In this document: positions 1 through 9,727 of the stretch, in pieces
Numbering within the stretch: the stretch's first letter is position 1
Layout of the letters: each line of letters starts with the position of its first letter
DNA from: Betaproteobacteria bacterium HGW-Betaproteobacteria-14
GTDB taxonomy: Bacteria; Pseudomonadota; Gammaproteobacteria; Burkholderiales; Rhodocyclaceae
Reading direction: 5' to 3'
NCBI GenBank assembly: GCA_002840845.1
Contig: PHCS01000051.1
Coordinates: 1-33,620 of the forward strand
Length of the DNA stretch: 33,620 nucleotides
Translations under genes and position numbers: made by a program
The notes under the pieces: model-generated
What the model saw: the letters and a program-made list of their open reading frames with translations, nothing else
Databases searched by the model: none
Told to the model about the DNA's origin: nothing

Positions 1-1
1 T

Positions 2-1105
2 TTCTTCCGTCTTTCGAAGTATGCCGATCGCCTGATCCAGTACATCAAAGACAACCCGACGTTCATCCAGCCCAACAGCCGCACCAACGAGATGCTGCAA
101 AACTTCCTCCTGCCGGGGTTAGAAGATCTCTGCGTGAGCCGCACGAGCTTTACCTGGGGCATTCCGGTCGATTTCGACAGCAAGCACGTGGTCTACGTTT
201 GGCTTGACGCGCTGAGCAACTACATCACCGCGCTCGGCTGGGGCAGCGAGGACGATTCGCTCTACAAAAAATTCTGGCCGGCGGATGTCCACATCGTGGG
301 CAAAGAGATCGTACGATTCCACACCATCATCTGGCCGATCATGCTCATGGCGCTCGGCGAACCGCTGCCCAAGCAGGTGTTTGGTCACGGCTGGCTCGTG
401 CTCGACGGCGGCAAGATGAGTAAATCCAAGGGCAACGTGGTCGATCCCGTTGCGCTCTGCGCGCGTTACGGCGTGGACGCGATCCGCTATTTCCTCCTTC
501 GCGAAGTGCCGTTCGGCTCGGATGGTACCTTCTCCAACGAGGCGCTGATTGCGCGCATCAACACAGACCTTGCCAACGACCTCGGTAACCTACTCAGCCG
601 CACGGTCGCGATGATCGACAAATACTTTGGCGGCGCGCTGACCGCTCCTTCCGTTGTTGCGGACGAGGACGCGGCGCTGATCGCGCTTGCAAGCGAGCTG
701 CCCGCAAAGGTGGATGTGCTCATGAACGAGCTGCACATCCCCGACGCACTTGCGGAGATCTGGAAACTCGTGGGCGCCTGCAATAAATACATCGACGTGA
801 CCGCGCCCTGGACGCTCGCCAAGAGCGAAGCGGGTCAGGAGCGGCTCAAGACCGTGCTGTACAACCTCGCGGAGAGCCTGCGCATCGTCGCGGTTCTGCT
901 CACGCCGTTCCTCACGAGCACACCCGCAAAGATGTTTGCCCAGCTTGGCACCGCACCCGCACAGGCTTCTCTTGATGCCGTCGCATGGGGCGGTAGCATC
1001 CCGGGCTCGCAGGTGCACAAAGGCGAAGCGCTCTTCCCGCGCATCGACGTGGAAGCAGAGCTTGCCTATTTCGCGGCGGAGGCCGAGAAGGCCGTTCCGG
1101 ACTCG
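2..1105 (+). other. metG: Methionyl-tRNA synthetase fragment (metG), Bacillota-like, lacking both ends
   Basis: This segment encodes the second half of the class I synthetase catalytic domain and the anticodon-binding helical domain. It charges tRNA-Met in the cytoplasm. The KMSKS signature is at 413-427, followed by GNVVDP, and a [10 protein letters not shown] segment lies upstream. The stretch [16 protein letters not shown] and the ending [14 protein letters not shown] resemble Bacillota MetRS more than proteobacterial MetG (judged from memory). The N-terminal HIGH half lies beyond the edge. The usual C-terminal tRNA-binding domain is absent because the frame passes into a Glu/Pro/Ala-rich linker and then a PilL Hpt domain. 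Together with the foreign-looking phylogenetic character this suggests an assembly chimera near 1100-1200. Confidence 0.8.
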
Positions 1106-3508
1106 TTCGCGGAGCCGGCCCCGCCTGAAGAAGAAGCCCCTGCGCCTGCGATTGAAGTGACGTTGCCCGAGCGGACAACAGTGACTACTGCGCTGCCGGA
1201 AGAGACTGATGACACGGCTGAGGAACGACGCAAGCTAAGATTGCGCGATGACCTCGACGAGCAGCTGTTGCCGATCTTCCTTGAGGAAGCGGTCGATCTT
1301 GTAAATGAAATCGGCGTTGAACTCAGGAACTGGCATGCCAACCCGCAGGATATGGAAACGGCTGGAGCGCTTGCGCGCCTGCTGCACACCTTGAAGGGCA
1401 GCGCCCGCATGGCCGGTGCCATGGGCATGGGCGAACTGGTGCACAGCATGGAGACACGCCTCGAGAACGCATTGGCTGCCGAAGCGGTGACGCCTCTGTT
1501 TCTGGAAGAACTCGACACCTCGTTCGATCGCGCCAATTTTCTCCTCGAAGGCCTGCGGAAACGGGCTGCTGGCGTTATCGAGGAAGAGACCGGCGCATCG
1601 ACTGAAATACCATCAGTCGAAGCAAGGCATCTTCAGCGTAGTGCTGCAGAGGAAATCGAAACCGAAACGGCAGCTGCGCGCGCCATGCTTCGCGTACGAG
1701 CGGATCAGGTCGACCGGCTCGTCAATGAGGCCGGCGAACTGTCCATTGCACGATCGCGCATCGAAGGCGAGATGCGCGCTTTGCGCGGCTCGCTGCTCGA
1801 TCTGACGGAGAACGTTATTCGCCTGCGCGGCCAGTTGCGCGAAATCGAGATCCAGGCCGAATCCCAAATGCAGTCGCGCATGGCACAGGCGCATGAGGAA
1901 CATGCCGAATTCGACCCGCTCGAATTCGATCGCTTTACGCGCTTCCAGGAAATTACCCGGATGATGGCCGAGAGCGTAAACGACGTCACAACGGTGCAGC
2001 ATGCCTTGCTGCGAAATCTCGACCATGCCGATGCCGCAATCGTCAACCAGGCTCGGCAAAACCGGGAGTTGTCGCAATCGCTGATGGGCGTGCGCATGAT
2101 CCCTTTTAATTCAGTTGCCGATCGCCTCTATCGGGTCGTGCGGCTGACGGCGAAGGAACTGGGCAAGAAAGCCAACCTCGACATCCGTGGCGGCCAGGTC
2201 GAACTGGATCGCTCCGTGCTGGAGAAAATGACCGGCCCGATCGAGCACCTTCTCCGTAATGCCATCACCCATGGCCTTGAAACGGGCGCGCAACGACAAG
2301 CGGCCGGCAAACGGGATATCGGAGAAATCGGCCTGACCCTCTCCCAGGAGGGCAATGAGGTTGTTATAGAGCTGACCGATGACGGCGCCGGCTTGAACTT
2401 CGAGCGCATCCGCGGCAAGGCGGTCGAGCAGGGCTTGCTCGCGCCTGATCAGTATCCGGAGGAAGCCGTCCTGACGGATTTCATTTTCCAAGCCGGTTTT
2501 TCAACCGCCAAGGAATTGACTGAAGTCGCTGGTCGTGGCGTAGGCATGGATGTCGTGAAATCGGAAACCGCACAACTCGGCGGTCGCATCGAAGTCAGTT
2601 CCACGCCAGGGAAGGGTGCGCGCTTTCGCATTTATCTGCCGCTGACGCTTGCAGTGACGCAGGCGCTGCTTGTGCGGGTGGGAGGGCGCAAGTACGCCAT
2701 CCCCTCCGTGATGGTCGAGCAGGTCATGGAACTCAAGGAAGCGGCTATTGAAAAGATACGCTCCGAGGGTACGGCGGAATGGCTGGGCAATCGCTTTCCT
2801 TATCATTTCCTGCCGCGCCTGCTGGGAGACGCACAGGCGGTGCCTGAGCAGCAACGCCGTTATTCCCTACTCCTGTTGCGCGCGGGTTCGCAGCGTGTTT
2901 CGGTGCAGGTCGACGAGTTGTGCGGCAACCAGGAAATGGTCGTCAAGAATATCGGGCCGCAATTGGCACGGGTTATCGGCATTTCCGGCGCTACCGTGCT
3001 TGGCGACGGCGAGGTGGTGCTGATCCTCAATCCGATCGCGCTTGCCAGCCGCGAAATCAGGGCTTCTGCCCAGGAAGCGACGGTTTCTGCCGCGCCGAGG
3101 GAGGAGGCTGTACCGACGCCGCGCTTGCCGACGGTAATGGTCGTCGACGACTCCCTTACGGTTCGCAAGATCGCTGGCCGGCTTCTCTCGCGGGAGGGCT
3201 ACCATGTTATTACAGCGAAAGACGGCGTCGACGCCCTGGAGCAGTTGCTTGACGTCGTGCCCGATGTGATGCTCGTCGATATTGAGATGCCGCGCATGGA
3301 TGGCTTCGACTTGACGCGCAACGTGCGCGCCGATGCACGCCTGAAGGACGTGCCGATCATCATGATTACCTCGCGCACGGCGGACAAGCATCGCAACTAC
3401 GCAAAGGAAATCGGCGTCAATCACTACCTCGGCAAGCCCTATCAGGAAGACGAGTTGCTTGGCCTTATCGCAGGCTTTACCCGCCAGGTGACCTTCACTA
3501 CTGCGTGA
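2..3508 (+). CDS. pilL: In-frame fusion: MetG fragment joined to C-terminal part of PilL/ChpA hybrid kinase
   Basis: The frame is open from the left edge, so the true start is outside the window. Up to about base 1105 it is methionyl-tRNA synthetase. From about 1200 it is the end of a type IV pilus chemosensory kinase. The kinase part has an Hpt domain (about 1247-1560, phospho-acceptor His codon 1385-1387 in an [13 protein letters not shown] motif), a dimerisation region (about 1680-2080), a HATPase domain (N-box near 2240-2280, GRGVGMDVV box near 2531-2560), a CheW-like domain (about 2650-3050) and a C-terminal receiver. The receiver shows acceptor Asp codon 3278-3280 and conserved Lys codon 3434-3436. 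Family PilL/ChpA proteins are much longer, with several N-terminal Hpt domains that are missing here. PilL-type kinases control pilus extension and retraction, which fits pilT/pilU downstream. The kinase assignment is firm. Whether the fusion is a real gene is doubtful. Confidence 0.85.
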   Translation, partial: FFRLSKYADRLIQYIKDNPTFIQPNSRTNEMLQNFLLPGLEDLCVSRTSFTWGIPVDFDSKHVVYVWLDALSNYITALGWGSEDDSLYKKFWPADVHIVGKEIVRFHTIIWPIMLMALGEPLPKQVFGHGWLVLDGGKMSKSKGNVVDPVALCARYGVDAIRYFLLREVPFGSDGTFSNEALIARINTDLANDLGNLLSRTVAMIDKYFGGALTAPSVVADEDAALIALASELPAKVDVLMNELHIPDALAEIWKLVGACNKYIDVTAPWTLAKSEAGQERLKTVLYNLAESLRIVAVLLTPFLTSTPAKMFAQLGTAPAQASLDAVAWGGSIPGSQVHKGEALFPRIDVEAELAYFAAEAEKAVPDSFAEPAPPEEEAPAPAIEVTLPERTTVTTALPEETDDTAEERRKLRLRDDLDEQLLPIFLEEAVDLVNEIGVELRNWHANPQDMETAGALARLLHTLKGSARMAGAMGMGELVHSMETRLENALAAEAVTPLFLEELDTSFDRANFLLEGLRKRAAGVIEEETGASTEIPSVEARHLQRSAAEEIETETAAARAMLRVRADQVDRLVNEAGELSIARSRIEGEMRALRGSLLDLTENVIRLRGQLREIEIQAESQMQSRMAQAHEEHAEFDPLEFDRFTRFQEITRMMAESVNDVTTVQHALLRNLDHADAAIVNQARQNRELSQSLMGVRMIPFNSVADRLYRVVRLTAKELGKKANLDIRGGQVELDRSVLEKMTGPIEHLLRNAITHGLETGAQRQAAGKRDIGEIGLTLSQEGNEVVIELTDDGAGLNFERIRGKAVEQGLLAPDQYPEEAVLTDFIFQAGFSTAKELTEVAGRGVGMDVVKSETAQLGGRIEVSSTPGKGARFRIYLPLTLAVTQALLVRVGGRKYAIPSVMVEQVMELKEAAIEKIRSEGTAEWLGNRFPYHFLPRLLGDAQAVPEQQRRYSLLLLRAGSQRVSVQVDELCGNQEMVVKNIGPQLARVIGISGATVLGDGEVVLILNPIALASREIRASAQEATVSAAPREEAVPTPRLPTVMVVDDSLTVRKIAGRLLSREGYHVITAKDGVDALEQLLDVVPDVMLVDIEMPRMDGFDLTRNVRADARLKDVPIIMITSRTADKHRNYAKEIGVNHYLGKPYQEDELLGLIAGFTRQVTFTTA

Positions 3509-3518
3509 CATTCCCGGC

Positions 3519-3548
3519 TTGGACGTCGGCGGTTGTGCGGATTACAAT
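3519..3548 (+). promoter_or_regulatory. Candidate sigma70 promoter for yqgE
   Basis: TTGGAC at 3519-3524 and TACAAT at 3543-3548 are separated by 18 bp, just after the pilL stop. A start point about 7 bases downstream would fall on the GTG at 3555. The -35 match is weak, so this is tentative. Confidence 0.3.
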
Positions 3549-3554
3549 GCTGGC

Positions 3555-4121
3555 GTGGCCCATCAAGACGTCAATTTCACGCACCATTTCCTGATCGCCA
3601 TGCCAGCCATGGTCGACCCGAATTTTGCCCGTACACTGACTTACATCTGCGAACACAACGAGCAAGGGGCGCTCGGCATCGTCATCAACCGCCCGCTCGA
3701 CATGACGGTGGAAGCGCTGTTCGAGCGCATCGATATCCCGCTGGAGACCAGGCACTTTGCCGCCCTGCCAGTGATGTTCGGCGGTCCTGTACAGACCGAT
3801 CGGGGATTCGTGCTGCACCGACCCGTAGGCCAATGGCAGGCCACGCTGCCCGTGAAGGGTGAGCTGGGTCTGACCAGTTCGCGCGACATCCTCCAGTCGG
3901 TCGGCAGTGCCGGAGAGCCGGAAGAGTTCATCGTTTCGCTTGGCTACGCTGGCTGGGCCGCCGGCCAGCTCGAGTATGAGTTGGCTCAGAATGCCTGGCT
4001 CACAGTGGCAGCTGATACCCAGATCCTTTTCGGTCTGCCGCCCGAAGAGCGGCTGCCAGCGGCAATGCAGTTGCTCGGGTTCGACTTGGCCAACCTGTCG
4101 GACGTGGCGGGCCATGCCTGA
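3555..4121 (+). CDS. yqgE: YqgE/AlgH family protein (DUF179)
   Basis: This 188-residue cytoplasmic protein belongs to the YqgE/AlgH family, whose biochemical role is unsettled (AlgH was linked to alginate regulation in Pseudomonas). Family hallmarks are visible: [11 protein letters not shown] near the N-terminus, then [35 protein letters not shown], and a C-terminal [17 protein letters not shown] segment. I chose GTG at 3555 because homologues start a few residues before the THHFLIAMP motif. An in-frame TTG at 3519 would add 12 residues unlike the family. No clear ribosome binding site precedes the GTG. In related bacteria yqgE precedes ruvX and the pyr genes, as it does here. It ends 150 bases before the RuvX-PyrR gene, and I see nothing definite in that gap. 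Confidence 0.88.
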   Translation: MAHQDVNFTHHFLIAMPAMVDPNFARTLTYICEHNEQGALGIVINRPLDMTVEALFERIDIPLETRHFAALPVMFGGPVQTDRGFVLHRPVGQWQATLPVKGELGLTSSRDILQSVGSAGEPEEFIVSLGYAGWAAGQLEYELAQNAWLTVAADTQILFGLPPEERLPAAMQLLGFDLANLSDVAGHA

Positions 4122-4271
4122 AATGAATGACTGGCTGCCCCCGCCTTCTCTTTCCGCAGCAGGATCATTTGAAATCAGCTGCCTTACGGCTTGCGTGCCC
4201 TGGCAGCGGCCATCCATCTGGCGGGCAGGCGGAGAACCGAGTTGCTGAGCTTGGCGGCATTCAGGAGTAGA

Positions 4272-5126
4272 ATGCCACTTTTAATGGTTTCACCTCGTCC
4301 CTCCCCCCCCTCCCGGCCTGCCGAAGACGGCACCGTCTTGGCATTCGATTTCGGTTCGAAACGCATCGGCGTCGCCATCGGCGCAACCCTGCTCAGGCGG
4401 GCTAGTGCGCTCACCACCATAGAAGCCGAGACCAATGAGACGCGTTTTGCGGCGATCGCCCGACTCATCCAGGAATGGCAGCCGGCCCTGCTGGTGATCG
4501 GGTTGCCGCTAGCACTTGACGGCACAGAACATAAGATGACCGCCCGTTGCCGTCGTTTCGCCAATCAGCTGCATGGACGCTTCGGCCTGCCCGTGGTGCT
4601 GACTGACGAGAGGCTGACCTCGGCAGTTGCCGATACCGAGTTGCGTGAAGCCGGACTCGGCTGGCGGGTGCGAAAAGGCAGGGTCGATGCCCTGCATCCG
4701 GATACAGCGCTGGTCGGCATCCATACCGGCGGCGTCTGGGTGGCCGAACGCCTGCACGCTGCGCTTGGTCTGGTGACGCCCCTGGGCAGCCTCGATGTTT
4801 CGTTCTATCGCGACGACTTCAGCCGTAGCGGGTTGCATGCGCAGTTAAAAACCTCTGACATACCCTTCGAGGTAGAGGATCGCCCCATCGTCATCGTCGA
4901 TGACGTGCTCTACACTGGCCGCACCATCCGTGCCGCCATGAATGAAATATTCGATTACGGCCGACCTGCCCGCATCGATCTTGCCGTGCTGGTCGACCGG
5001 GGCGGGCGCGAGTTGCCGGTCTGTCCGCGCTGGCTTGCGCAAACTCTGCAGATCGAAGAGGGCAAGAATCTCCAATTGGAACGCAGCGAAACAGGCGTTC
5101 TTACTCTGAGGTTGGCTGATGCATAA
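4272..5126 (+). CDS. Fused RuvX (YqgF) nuclease-like domain and PyrR-like phosphoribosyltransferase domain
   Basis: This 284-residue protein carries two normally separate products. Residues about 17-140 are RuvX/YqgF, the RNase H-fold Holliday-junction resolvase/rRNA-processing family, with [33 protein letters not shown] and KGRVDAL, which retains the last acidic residue. Residues about 141-284 are PyrR, the pyrimidine regulator and uracil phosphoribosyltransferase family. These show [27 protein letters not shown] and the PRPP loop [17 protein letters not shown]. The RuvX part lacks its last ~20 residues and the PyrR part its first ~20, so one in-frame deletion between adjacent genes would explain it. 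ATG 4272 follows AGGAG at 4263-4267. The last 8 bases overlap pyrB, indicating translational coupling. The domain calls are secure. Whether the fusion is genuine is not. Confidence 0.85.
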   Translation: MPLLMVSPRPSPPSRPAEDGTVLAFDFGSKRIGVAIGATLLRRASALTTIEAETNETRFAAIARLIQEWQPALLVIGLPLALDGTEHKMTARCRRFANQLHGRFGLPVVLTDERLTSAVADTELREAGLGWRVRKGRVDALHPDTALVGIHTGGVWVAERLHAALGLVTPLGSLDVSFYRDDFSRSGLHAQLKTSDIPFEVEDRPIVIVDDVLYTGRTIRAAMNEIFDYGRPARIDLAVLVDRGGRELPVCPRWLAQTLQIEEGKNLQLERSETGVLTLRLADA

Positions 5127-6078
5127 TCCGCAACTGAACAAGGATGGGGCGCTTCAGCATCTGCTGACCATCGACGGACTGCCGCGTGAAATCCTCAACG
5201 CCATCCTCGACACCGCGGCGCCTTTCACGGAAGTTGCGGAGCGCGAAGTCAAGAAACTGCCCTTGCTGCGCGGCAAGAGCATCTTCAACCTGTTCTTCGA
5301 GAATTCAACGCGCACGCGTACCACCTTCGAGATCGCTGCGAAGCGGCTCTCGGCCGACGTCATCAACCTGAACATCGGCACCTCCTCCGCATCCAAAGGC
5401 GAGTCTCTCCTCGACACGGTGGATAACCTGTGTGCCATGCAGGCGGATATGTTCGTCGTGAGGCATGCCATGAGCGGCGCGCCCTTCCTCATGGCCAAGC
5501 ATCTGGCGGACACGCGCCAGGAGCACATCCACGTCATTAACGCCGGCGATGGGCGGCATGCCCACCCGACGCAAGGGCTCCTCGACATGTACACCATCCG
5601 CCACTACAAAAAGGACTTTACCCGGCTGGTCGTGGCCATCGTCGGCGACGTGCTGCATTCGCGGGTGGCGCGCTCGCAAATTGGCGCCCTGACCACACTG
5701 GGCGTACCAGAGGTCCGCGTGATCGGGCCGAAGACGCTCATCCCGGCTGACGCCGACAGACTTGGCGTACGCGTTTTCCACGACATGCGTGCGGGCCTCA
5801 AGGACGTCGATGTGGTGATGATGCTGCGGTTGCAGAATGAGCGCATGCAGGGAGCGTTGCTGCCAAGTCCCCAGGAGTTCTTCAAGTATTATGGGCTGAC
5901 GGTCGACAAGCTGGCATGCGCCCGTCCTGACGCCATCGTCATGCATCCCGGACCGATGAACCGGGGTGTTGAAATCGATTCGGCCGTTGCCGACGGCCAG
6001 CACGCGGTGATCCTGCCGCAGGTGACCTTCGGCATCGCAGTGCGTATGGCTGTCATGTGCATGCTGGCGGGGTCCTGA
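5119..6078 (+). CDS. pyrB: Aspartate carbamoyltransferase catalytic chain
   Basis: PyrB condenses carbamoyl phosphate with aspartate to give carbamoyl aspartate, the committed step of UMP synthesis, in the cytoplasm. The 319-residue length is typical. The carbamoyl-phosphate loop [11 protein letters not shown] is near residue 60, followed by [11 protein letters not shown] near 150, HSRVARS near 175 and the C-terminal [11 protein letters not shown]. The ATG lies inside the end of the RuvX-PyrR gene, with an 8-base overlap in another frame. The pyrC' start follows the pyrB stop by 4 bases. This is the layout of class A-type ATCase operons, where PyrB assembles with a dihydroorotase-like partner. 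Confidence 0.96.
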   Translation: MHNPQLNKDGALQHLLTIDGLPREILNAILDTAAPFTEVAEREVKKLPLLRGKSIFNLFFENSTRTRTTFEIAAKRLSADVINLNIGTSSASKGESLLDTVDNLCAMQADMFVVRHAMSGAPFLMAKHLADTRQEHIHVINAGDGRHAHPTQGLLDMYTIRHYKKDFTRLVVAIVGDVLHSRVARSQIGALTTLGVPEVRVIGPKTLIPADADRLGVRVFHDMRAGLKDVDVVMMLRLQNERMQGALLPSPQEFFKYYGLTVDKLACARPDAIVMHPGPMNRGVEIDSAVADGQHAVILPQVTFGIAVRMAVMCMLAGS

Positions 6079-6082
6079 AGCG

Positions 6083-7363
6083 ATGAAAATCCATGTCAAG
6101 AATGGTCATGTGATCGATCCGGCCAACGGCATAGATGCGCAGAAGGATGTGTTCATCGCCGCAGGCAGGATCGTTGGCGTGGGAGCGGCTCCGGGCAGCT
6201 TTGCCGCCAATCGCGTCATCGATGCGACGGGTCTGGTGGTCTGCCCAGGGCTCATCGATCTTTCAGCGCGCCTGCGCGAGCCGGGCTACGAGTACAAGGC
6301 GACGCTGGAGTCGGAAATGGCGGCGGCGGTGGCGGGAGGCGTCACCAGTCTTGTATGTCCGCCGGACACCGATCCGGTTCTCGACGAACCCGGCCTGGTC
6401 GAAATGCTCAAGCACCGCGCCCGCAACCTGGCTTCCGCCCATGTGTATCCGTTGGGTGCCCTGACTGTTGGGCTGGCTGGCGAGCGCCTGACGGAGATGG
6501 CGGAACTGTTCGAGGCGGGCTGCATCGCATTCAGCCAGGCCAATGCACAAGTCACGGATACCCGCGTGCTAATGCGCGCCCTGCAATATGCAGCGACTTT
6601 CGGCTACAAGGTATGGTTGCAGCCCGAAGATTCCTACCTCGCGCGCGACGGCGTGGCGCACGAAGGCGAAGTGGCGACGCGTCTGGGCTTGCCCGGCATC
6701 CCGGTTTGCGCCGAAACGATCGCATTGTCGAGGCTGCTGGCGCTGGTTCGCGAAACCGGCGTGGCCATGCACTTCAGACGCATTTCCAGCGCAGCCGGCC
6801 TGGAAGCCGTTGCCGAGGCCAAGGCCGAAGGGTTGCCGGTGAGCTGCGACATTTCCATCAATCACCTGCATTTGTGCGAGCAGGACATCGGCTACTTCAA
6901 TCCTCATGCGCGGCTGATTCCGCCCCTGCGCACTTCCGCCGATCGCGAGGCACTGCGCCAGGGCCTGGCCGGCGGCACCGTCGACGCGCTGTGCTCCGAC
7001 CACACGCCTGTCGACGACGATGCCAAGCAACTGCCGTTCGGCGAGGCTGAAGCGGGCGCCACGGGCCTCGAACTGCTATTGCCCCTGACTCTGAAATGGG
7101 CAGGTGAATTGCAACTGCCGCTTGTCAAGGCGCTTGCCCGCATCACTTCCGATCCCGCGAGGGTGCTGGGCATCCAGGCCGGCCATCTCGCGGTCGACGC
7201 GCCCGCTGACGTCTGCATCTTCGACCCGCATGGCAACTACAAGGTTTCTGCATCAACCCTCAAGAGCCAGGGCAAGAACACGCCTTTTCTCGGCGCCGAT
7301 CTCTCCGGCCGCGTACGCTACACGCTGATCGAAGGGCATGTCGCCTACGATAGCGGCCGCTAG
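6083..7363 (+). CDS. pyrC: Dihydroorotase-like protein, probably non-catalytic PyrC' (PyrX) subunit of aspartate carbamoyltransferase
   Basis: This 426-residue amidohydrolase-fold protein is closest to type I dihydroorotases. The metal-binding motif DxHxHxR is degenerate: residues 59-65 read DLSARLR, so both histidines are replaced by Ser61 and Arg63. The usual HxxH-type segment in the middle reads MHFRRISSAAG. The late SDHTP segment keeps Asp-His. The same histidine loss is known in the Pseudomonas PyrC' protein, which has no dihydroorotase activity but is needed to assemble ATCase with PyrB. The position 4 bases after pyrB fits that structural role. A separate active dihydroorotase should exist elsewhere in the genome. 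The gene overlaps the end of the convergent yggU gene by 4 bases, leaving no room for a terminator. Confidence 0.88.
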   Translation: MKIHVKNGHVIDPANGIDAQKDVFIAAGRIVGVGAAPGSFAANRVIDATGLVVCPGLIDLSARLREPGYEYKATLESEMAAAVAGGVTSLVCPPDTDPVLDEPGLVEMLKHRARNLASAHVYPLGALTVGLAGERLTEMAELFEAGCIAFSQANAQVTDTRVLMRALQYAATFGYKVWLQPEDSYLARDGVAHEGEVATRLGLPGIPVCAETIALSRLLALVRETGVAMHFRRISSAAGLEAVAEAKAEGLPVSCDISINHLHLCEQDIGYFNPHARLIPPLRTSADREALRQGLAGGTVDALCSDHTPVDDDAKQLPFGEAEAGATGLELLLPLTLKWAGELQLPLVKALARITSDPARVLGIQAGHLAVDAPADVCIFDPHGNYKVSASTLKSQGKNTPFLGADLSGRVRYTLIEGHVAYDSGR

Positions 7364-7653
7364 CCAACCAGTTTTTCGATAGCCTCCTGCGTCACGCCAC
7401 GCACCCTTATGCGCTTGCGGCGCGAAGTCGTGCCGCTTGTCAGTTCAACCTGGAAGCGCGCTACGCCCAGCTTGTCGGCAATGAATTCAATCAGGCAGTC
7501 GTTGGCCTTGCCGTCTATCGGGGGGGCGGCCAGACGGATTTTCAGCGCATCGCCGTGCTGACCGGCGACCTCTGTTTTTTTTGCGCCAGGCTGAATGTGC
7601 AGGGTGAGGATGAAATATCCGGAAACCTCCTGCTTCAACCAAGGGGCCGTCAT
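7360..7653 (-). CDS. yggU: DUF167/YggU family protein
   Basis: This 97-residue protein is of the YggU/DUF167 family, a small cytoplasmic alpha/beta fold of unknown function. Diagnostic segments are LHIQPGAKKTEVAGQHGDA, KIRLAAPPIDGKANDCLIEF and VELTSGTTSRRKRIRV. It is the last gene of a minus-strand unit with yggS, proC and yggT. Its start overlaps the yggT stop by 4 bases (ATGA), and its stop overlaps the convergent pyrC' stop. Confidence 0.92.
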   Translation of the reverse strand: MTAPWLKQEVSGYFILTLHIQPGAKKTEVAGQHGDALKIRLAAPPIDGKANDCLIEFIADKLGVARFQVELTSGTTSRRKRIRVRGVTQEAIEKLVG

Positions 7654-8225
7654 GCGATCATCGGGATCAGCAGGGTACGCAACCAGGCGAGCAGCATCAG
7701 CACGACCTGCAGCAGCAGCAGCAGGACGAGCGGTGAGAGGTCTACATTCGCGATGGGCGGAATCATGCGCCGGAAGGGCCGCAGGAAAGGTCGAGCCAGG
7801 CTGTTGAACATCGGCGCCAGCGGGGCGTGTGGGTTCACCCAGGAAAGCACCGCCGAGACCAGGACGATGCCGATGATCAGGAATACTGAAAATCGCACCA
7901 ATTCAAGCAAGGCAACGGCAAGGATGACGGGAATGGCGATACCTGCGTGGGCACCGAAGGAAAACCGTTTCAGCCAGAAGGCAATGGTCAGATAGCTGCT
8001 GTGCAGGACAAGCGCTCCGGCCAGGCTCGGCATGTCCAGGCCGAACAGGCCTGGAACGATCCGCCGGGCAGGACGCACCAGCCAGTCCGTGACAGTGACG
8101 ACGAACTGGCCGAGCTGGTTGCGGAAGGAAACCCGCAGCCATTGCATGTAGAAACGGATCAACAGCAGAAAAACAAAAAAGCCCGTCACAGCCTCGAGAA
8201 TCAGCAGCAGAAGATTGGTAAGCAC
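7650..8225 (-). CDS. yggT: YggT family integral membrane protein
   Basis: This 191-residue protein has a duplicated YggT module. Each half has a hydrophobic helix pair and a conserved basic segment near a 'P..F...R' pattern (RPARRIVPGLF in the first half, ARPFLRPFRRMIPP in the second). About four transmembrane segments are visible (for example LTNLLLLILEAVTGFFVFLL at the N-terminus). YggT proteins are inner-membrane proteins of poorly defined function, linked to osmotic tolerance in E. coli. The start codon is GTG at 8225, 3 bases after the proC stop. The yggS-proC-yggT-yggU order is a widely conserved operon. Confidence 0.9.
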   Translation of the reverse strand: MLTNLLLLILEAVTGFFVFLLLIRFYMQWLRVSFRNQLGQFVVTVTDWLVRPARRIVPGLFGLDMPSLAGALVLHSSYLTIAFWLKRFSFGAHAGIAIPVILAVALLELVRFSVFLIIGIVLVSAVLSWVNPHAPLAPMFNSLARPFLRPFRRMIPPIANVDLSPLVLLLLLQVVLMLLAWLRTLLIPMIA

Positions 8226-8228
8226 GGT

Positions 8229-9041
8229 TCAGTCCTTTCCCAGCAATTCGCCCAGTTCCTTGCCGCGAGCGTTGGCCGCTTCGATGGCACGCACGAAAGC
8301 CGCTTTCACCTGGTCGGCGTCAAGCGATTTCAGCGCTGCCTCGGTGGTGCCGCCTTTGGAGGTGACGCGCTGCCTGAGCACCGCCACGTCTTCCTTGCTG
8401 TCCGCAGCCAAGGCAGCGGCGCCGACGACTGTCTCGATCGCCAGCGCTCGCGCTTGCTCATCCGTAAAGCCAAGGTTGCGCGCCGCGTCGCGCAGCGATT
8501 CAATGAAATAGAACACGTAGGCCGGACCGCTGCCGGATACGGCCGTGACGGCATCCATCATGGGCTCCTCGGCGATCCACAGCGTCTTGCCGACGGCGCC
8601 CATGATCTTCTCTGCCTGGCGACGCTCGTCGCCCGTGACGGAAGGGTCGGCATAGAGGCCCGTGATGCCGGCGCCAATCAGGGCAGGTGTGTTGGGCATG
8701 GTGCGAACCACCTTTTGGTAGCCGCCCAGCCAGCGTGATATGTCCCCCAGGCGCGTGCCAGCGGCAATGCTGATGACCAGTTGGCTGCCCAAATTGCCCG
8801 ACATGGGGGCCAGCGCTTCGCGCATTTGCTGGGGCTTGACCGACAGCACCAGCACATCGCATTCGATCGCAGAAGGTTCGGGCCACATGAAGCAGGGGAT
8901 GCCGAACGTGGCGGCAAGCCTGTCACGATTTTCAGCCAGCGGCTCGACGGCCTTGATGTCTGCATGGGGGAATCCCTGCTTGAGCAGGCCTCCGATGAGG
9001 GCGCTGGCCATGTTGCCGCCACCGATGAAGGTGATTTTCAT
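8229..9041 (-). CDS. proC: Pyrroline-5-carboxylate reductase
   Basis: ProC performs the last step of proline synthesis, NAD(P)H-dependent reduction of pyrroline-5-carboxylate, in the cytoplasm. The 270-residue protein opens with the Rossmann motif MKITFIGGGNMASALIGG. It continues with VLSVKPQQM and has the C-terminal dimerisation signature VSGSGPAYVFYFIESL followed by RVTSKGGTTEAAL. The ATG at 9041 sits directly before the Rossmann strand and overlaps the yggS stop by 4 bases, so a longer reading frame that begins inside yggS is not the gene. Confidence 0.97.
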   Translation of the reverse strand: MKITFIGGGNMASALIGGLLKQGFPHADIKAVEPLAENRDRLAATFGIPCFMWPEPSAIECDVLVLSVKPQQMREALAPMSGNLGSQLVISIAAGTRLGDISRWLGGYQKVVRTMPNTPALIGAGITGLYADPSVTGDERRQAEKIMGAVGKTLWIAEEPMMDAVTAVSGSGPAYVFYFIESLRDAARNLGFTDEQARALAIETVVGAAALAADSKEDVAVLRQRVTSKGGTTEAALKSLDADQVKAAFVRAIEAANARGKELGELLGKD

Positions 9042-9727
9042 GTTCGTGCTCTTTCGCCAAAGATTGCCGTGCCCACCCGCACCAGGGTCGCCCCCTCCAG
9101 GATGGCCGCTTCCAGATCGTGCGACATCCCCATGGATAGCGTGTCCAGTGCCAGCCCCGCTTCGTTGAGGGTGTCGCGCAATTGGCGCAGCGTGGAAAAG
9201 CGCCGCCGCGCCAAGGCCATATCGTCCGTCGGCTCCGGTATCGCCATGAGGCCGCGCAGCCGCAGATTCGGCAGCGTAGCCACGGCTTGCGCCAGTGTCG
9301 CCGTGTCGCCGGGGCTGACTCCGCTCTTGCTTGCCTCGCCACTGACATTCACCTGCACGCAGACCTGCAGGGGCGGCCGCCCCGCCCCCCGAGCCCCGGA
9401 AAGGCGTTCGGCGATCTTCAACCGTTCGACGCCATGTACCCAGGTGAAATGCTCGGCGACCAGGCGGGTCTTGTTGCTTTGCAATGGGCCGATGAAATGC
9501 CATTCGAGGCCGAGTCCTTCCAGTGCAGCGATCTTCGCAAGACCTTCCTGCACGTAATTCTCACCGAAAGCCAGCTGGCCGGCACCGGCGGCCTCGCGTA
9601 CCTGTTCCGCCGGAAAGGTCTTGCTGACGGCCAGCAAGCCAATGCTTTCAGGAGGTCTTCCCGCCATTTCCGCCGCTGCGGCAATGCGCGCCCTTACAGC
9701 TTGCAAGTTGGTGGAAATTGTTGTCAT
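9038..9727 (-). CDS. yggS: YggS family PLP-binding protein (pyridoxal phosphate homeostasis)
   Basis: This 229-residue protein is a single-domain fold III PLP-binding barrel of the YggS/PROSC family, which buffers cytoplasmic PLP and has no known catalytic activity. The PLP lysine lies in LLAVSKTFPAEQVREA near residue 35. FGENYVQEGLAK, LEWHFIGPLQSNK and MGMSHDLEAAI are further signatures. It is the first gene of the yggS-proC-yggT-yggU unit and is divergent from pilT, with 76 bases between the starts. Confidence 0.94.
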   Translation of the reverse strand: MTTISTNLQAVRARIAAAAEMAGRPPESIGLLAVSKTFPAEQVREAAGAGQLAFGENYVQEGLAKIAALEGLGLEWHFIGPLQSNKTRLVAEHFTWVHGVERLKIAERLSGARGAGRPPLQVCVQVNVSGEASKSGVSPGDTATLAQAVATLPNLRLRGLMAIPEPTDDMALARRRFSTLRQLRDTLNEAGLALDTLSMGMSHDLEAAILEGATLVRVGTAIFGERART

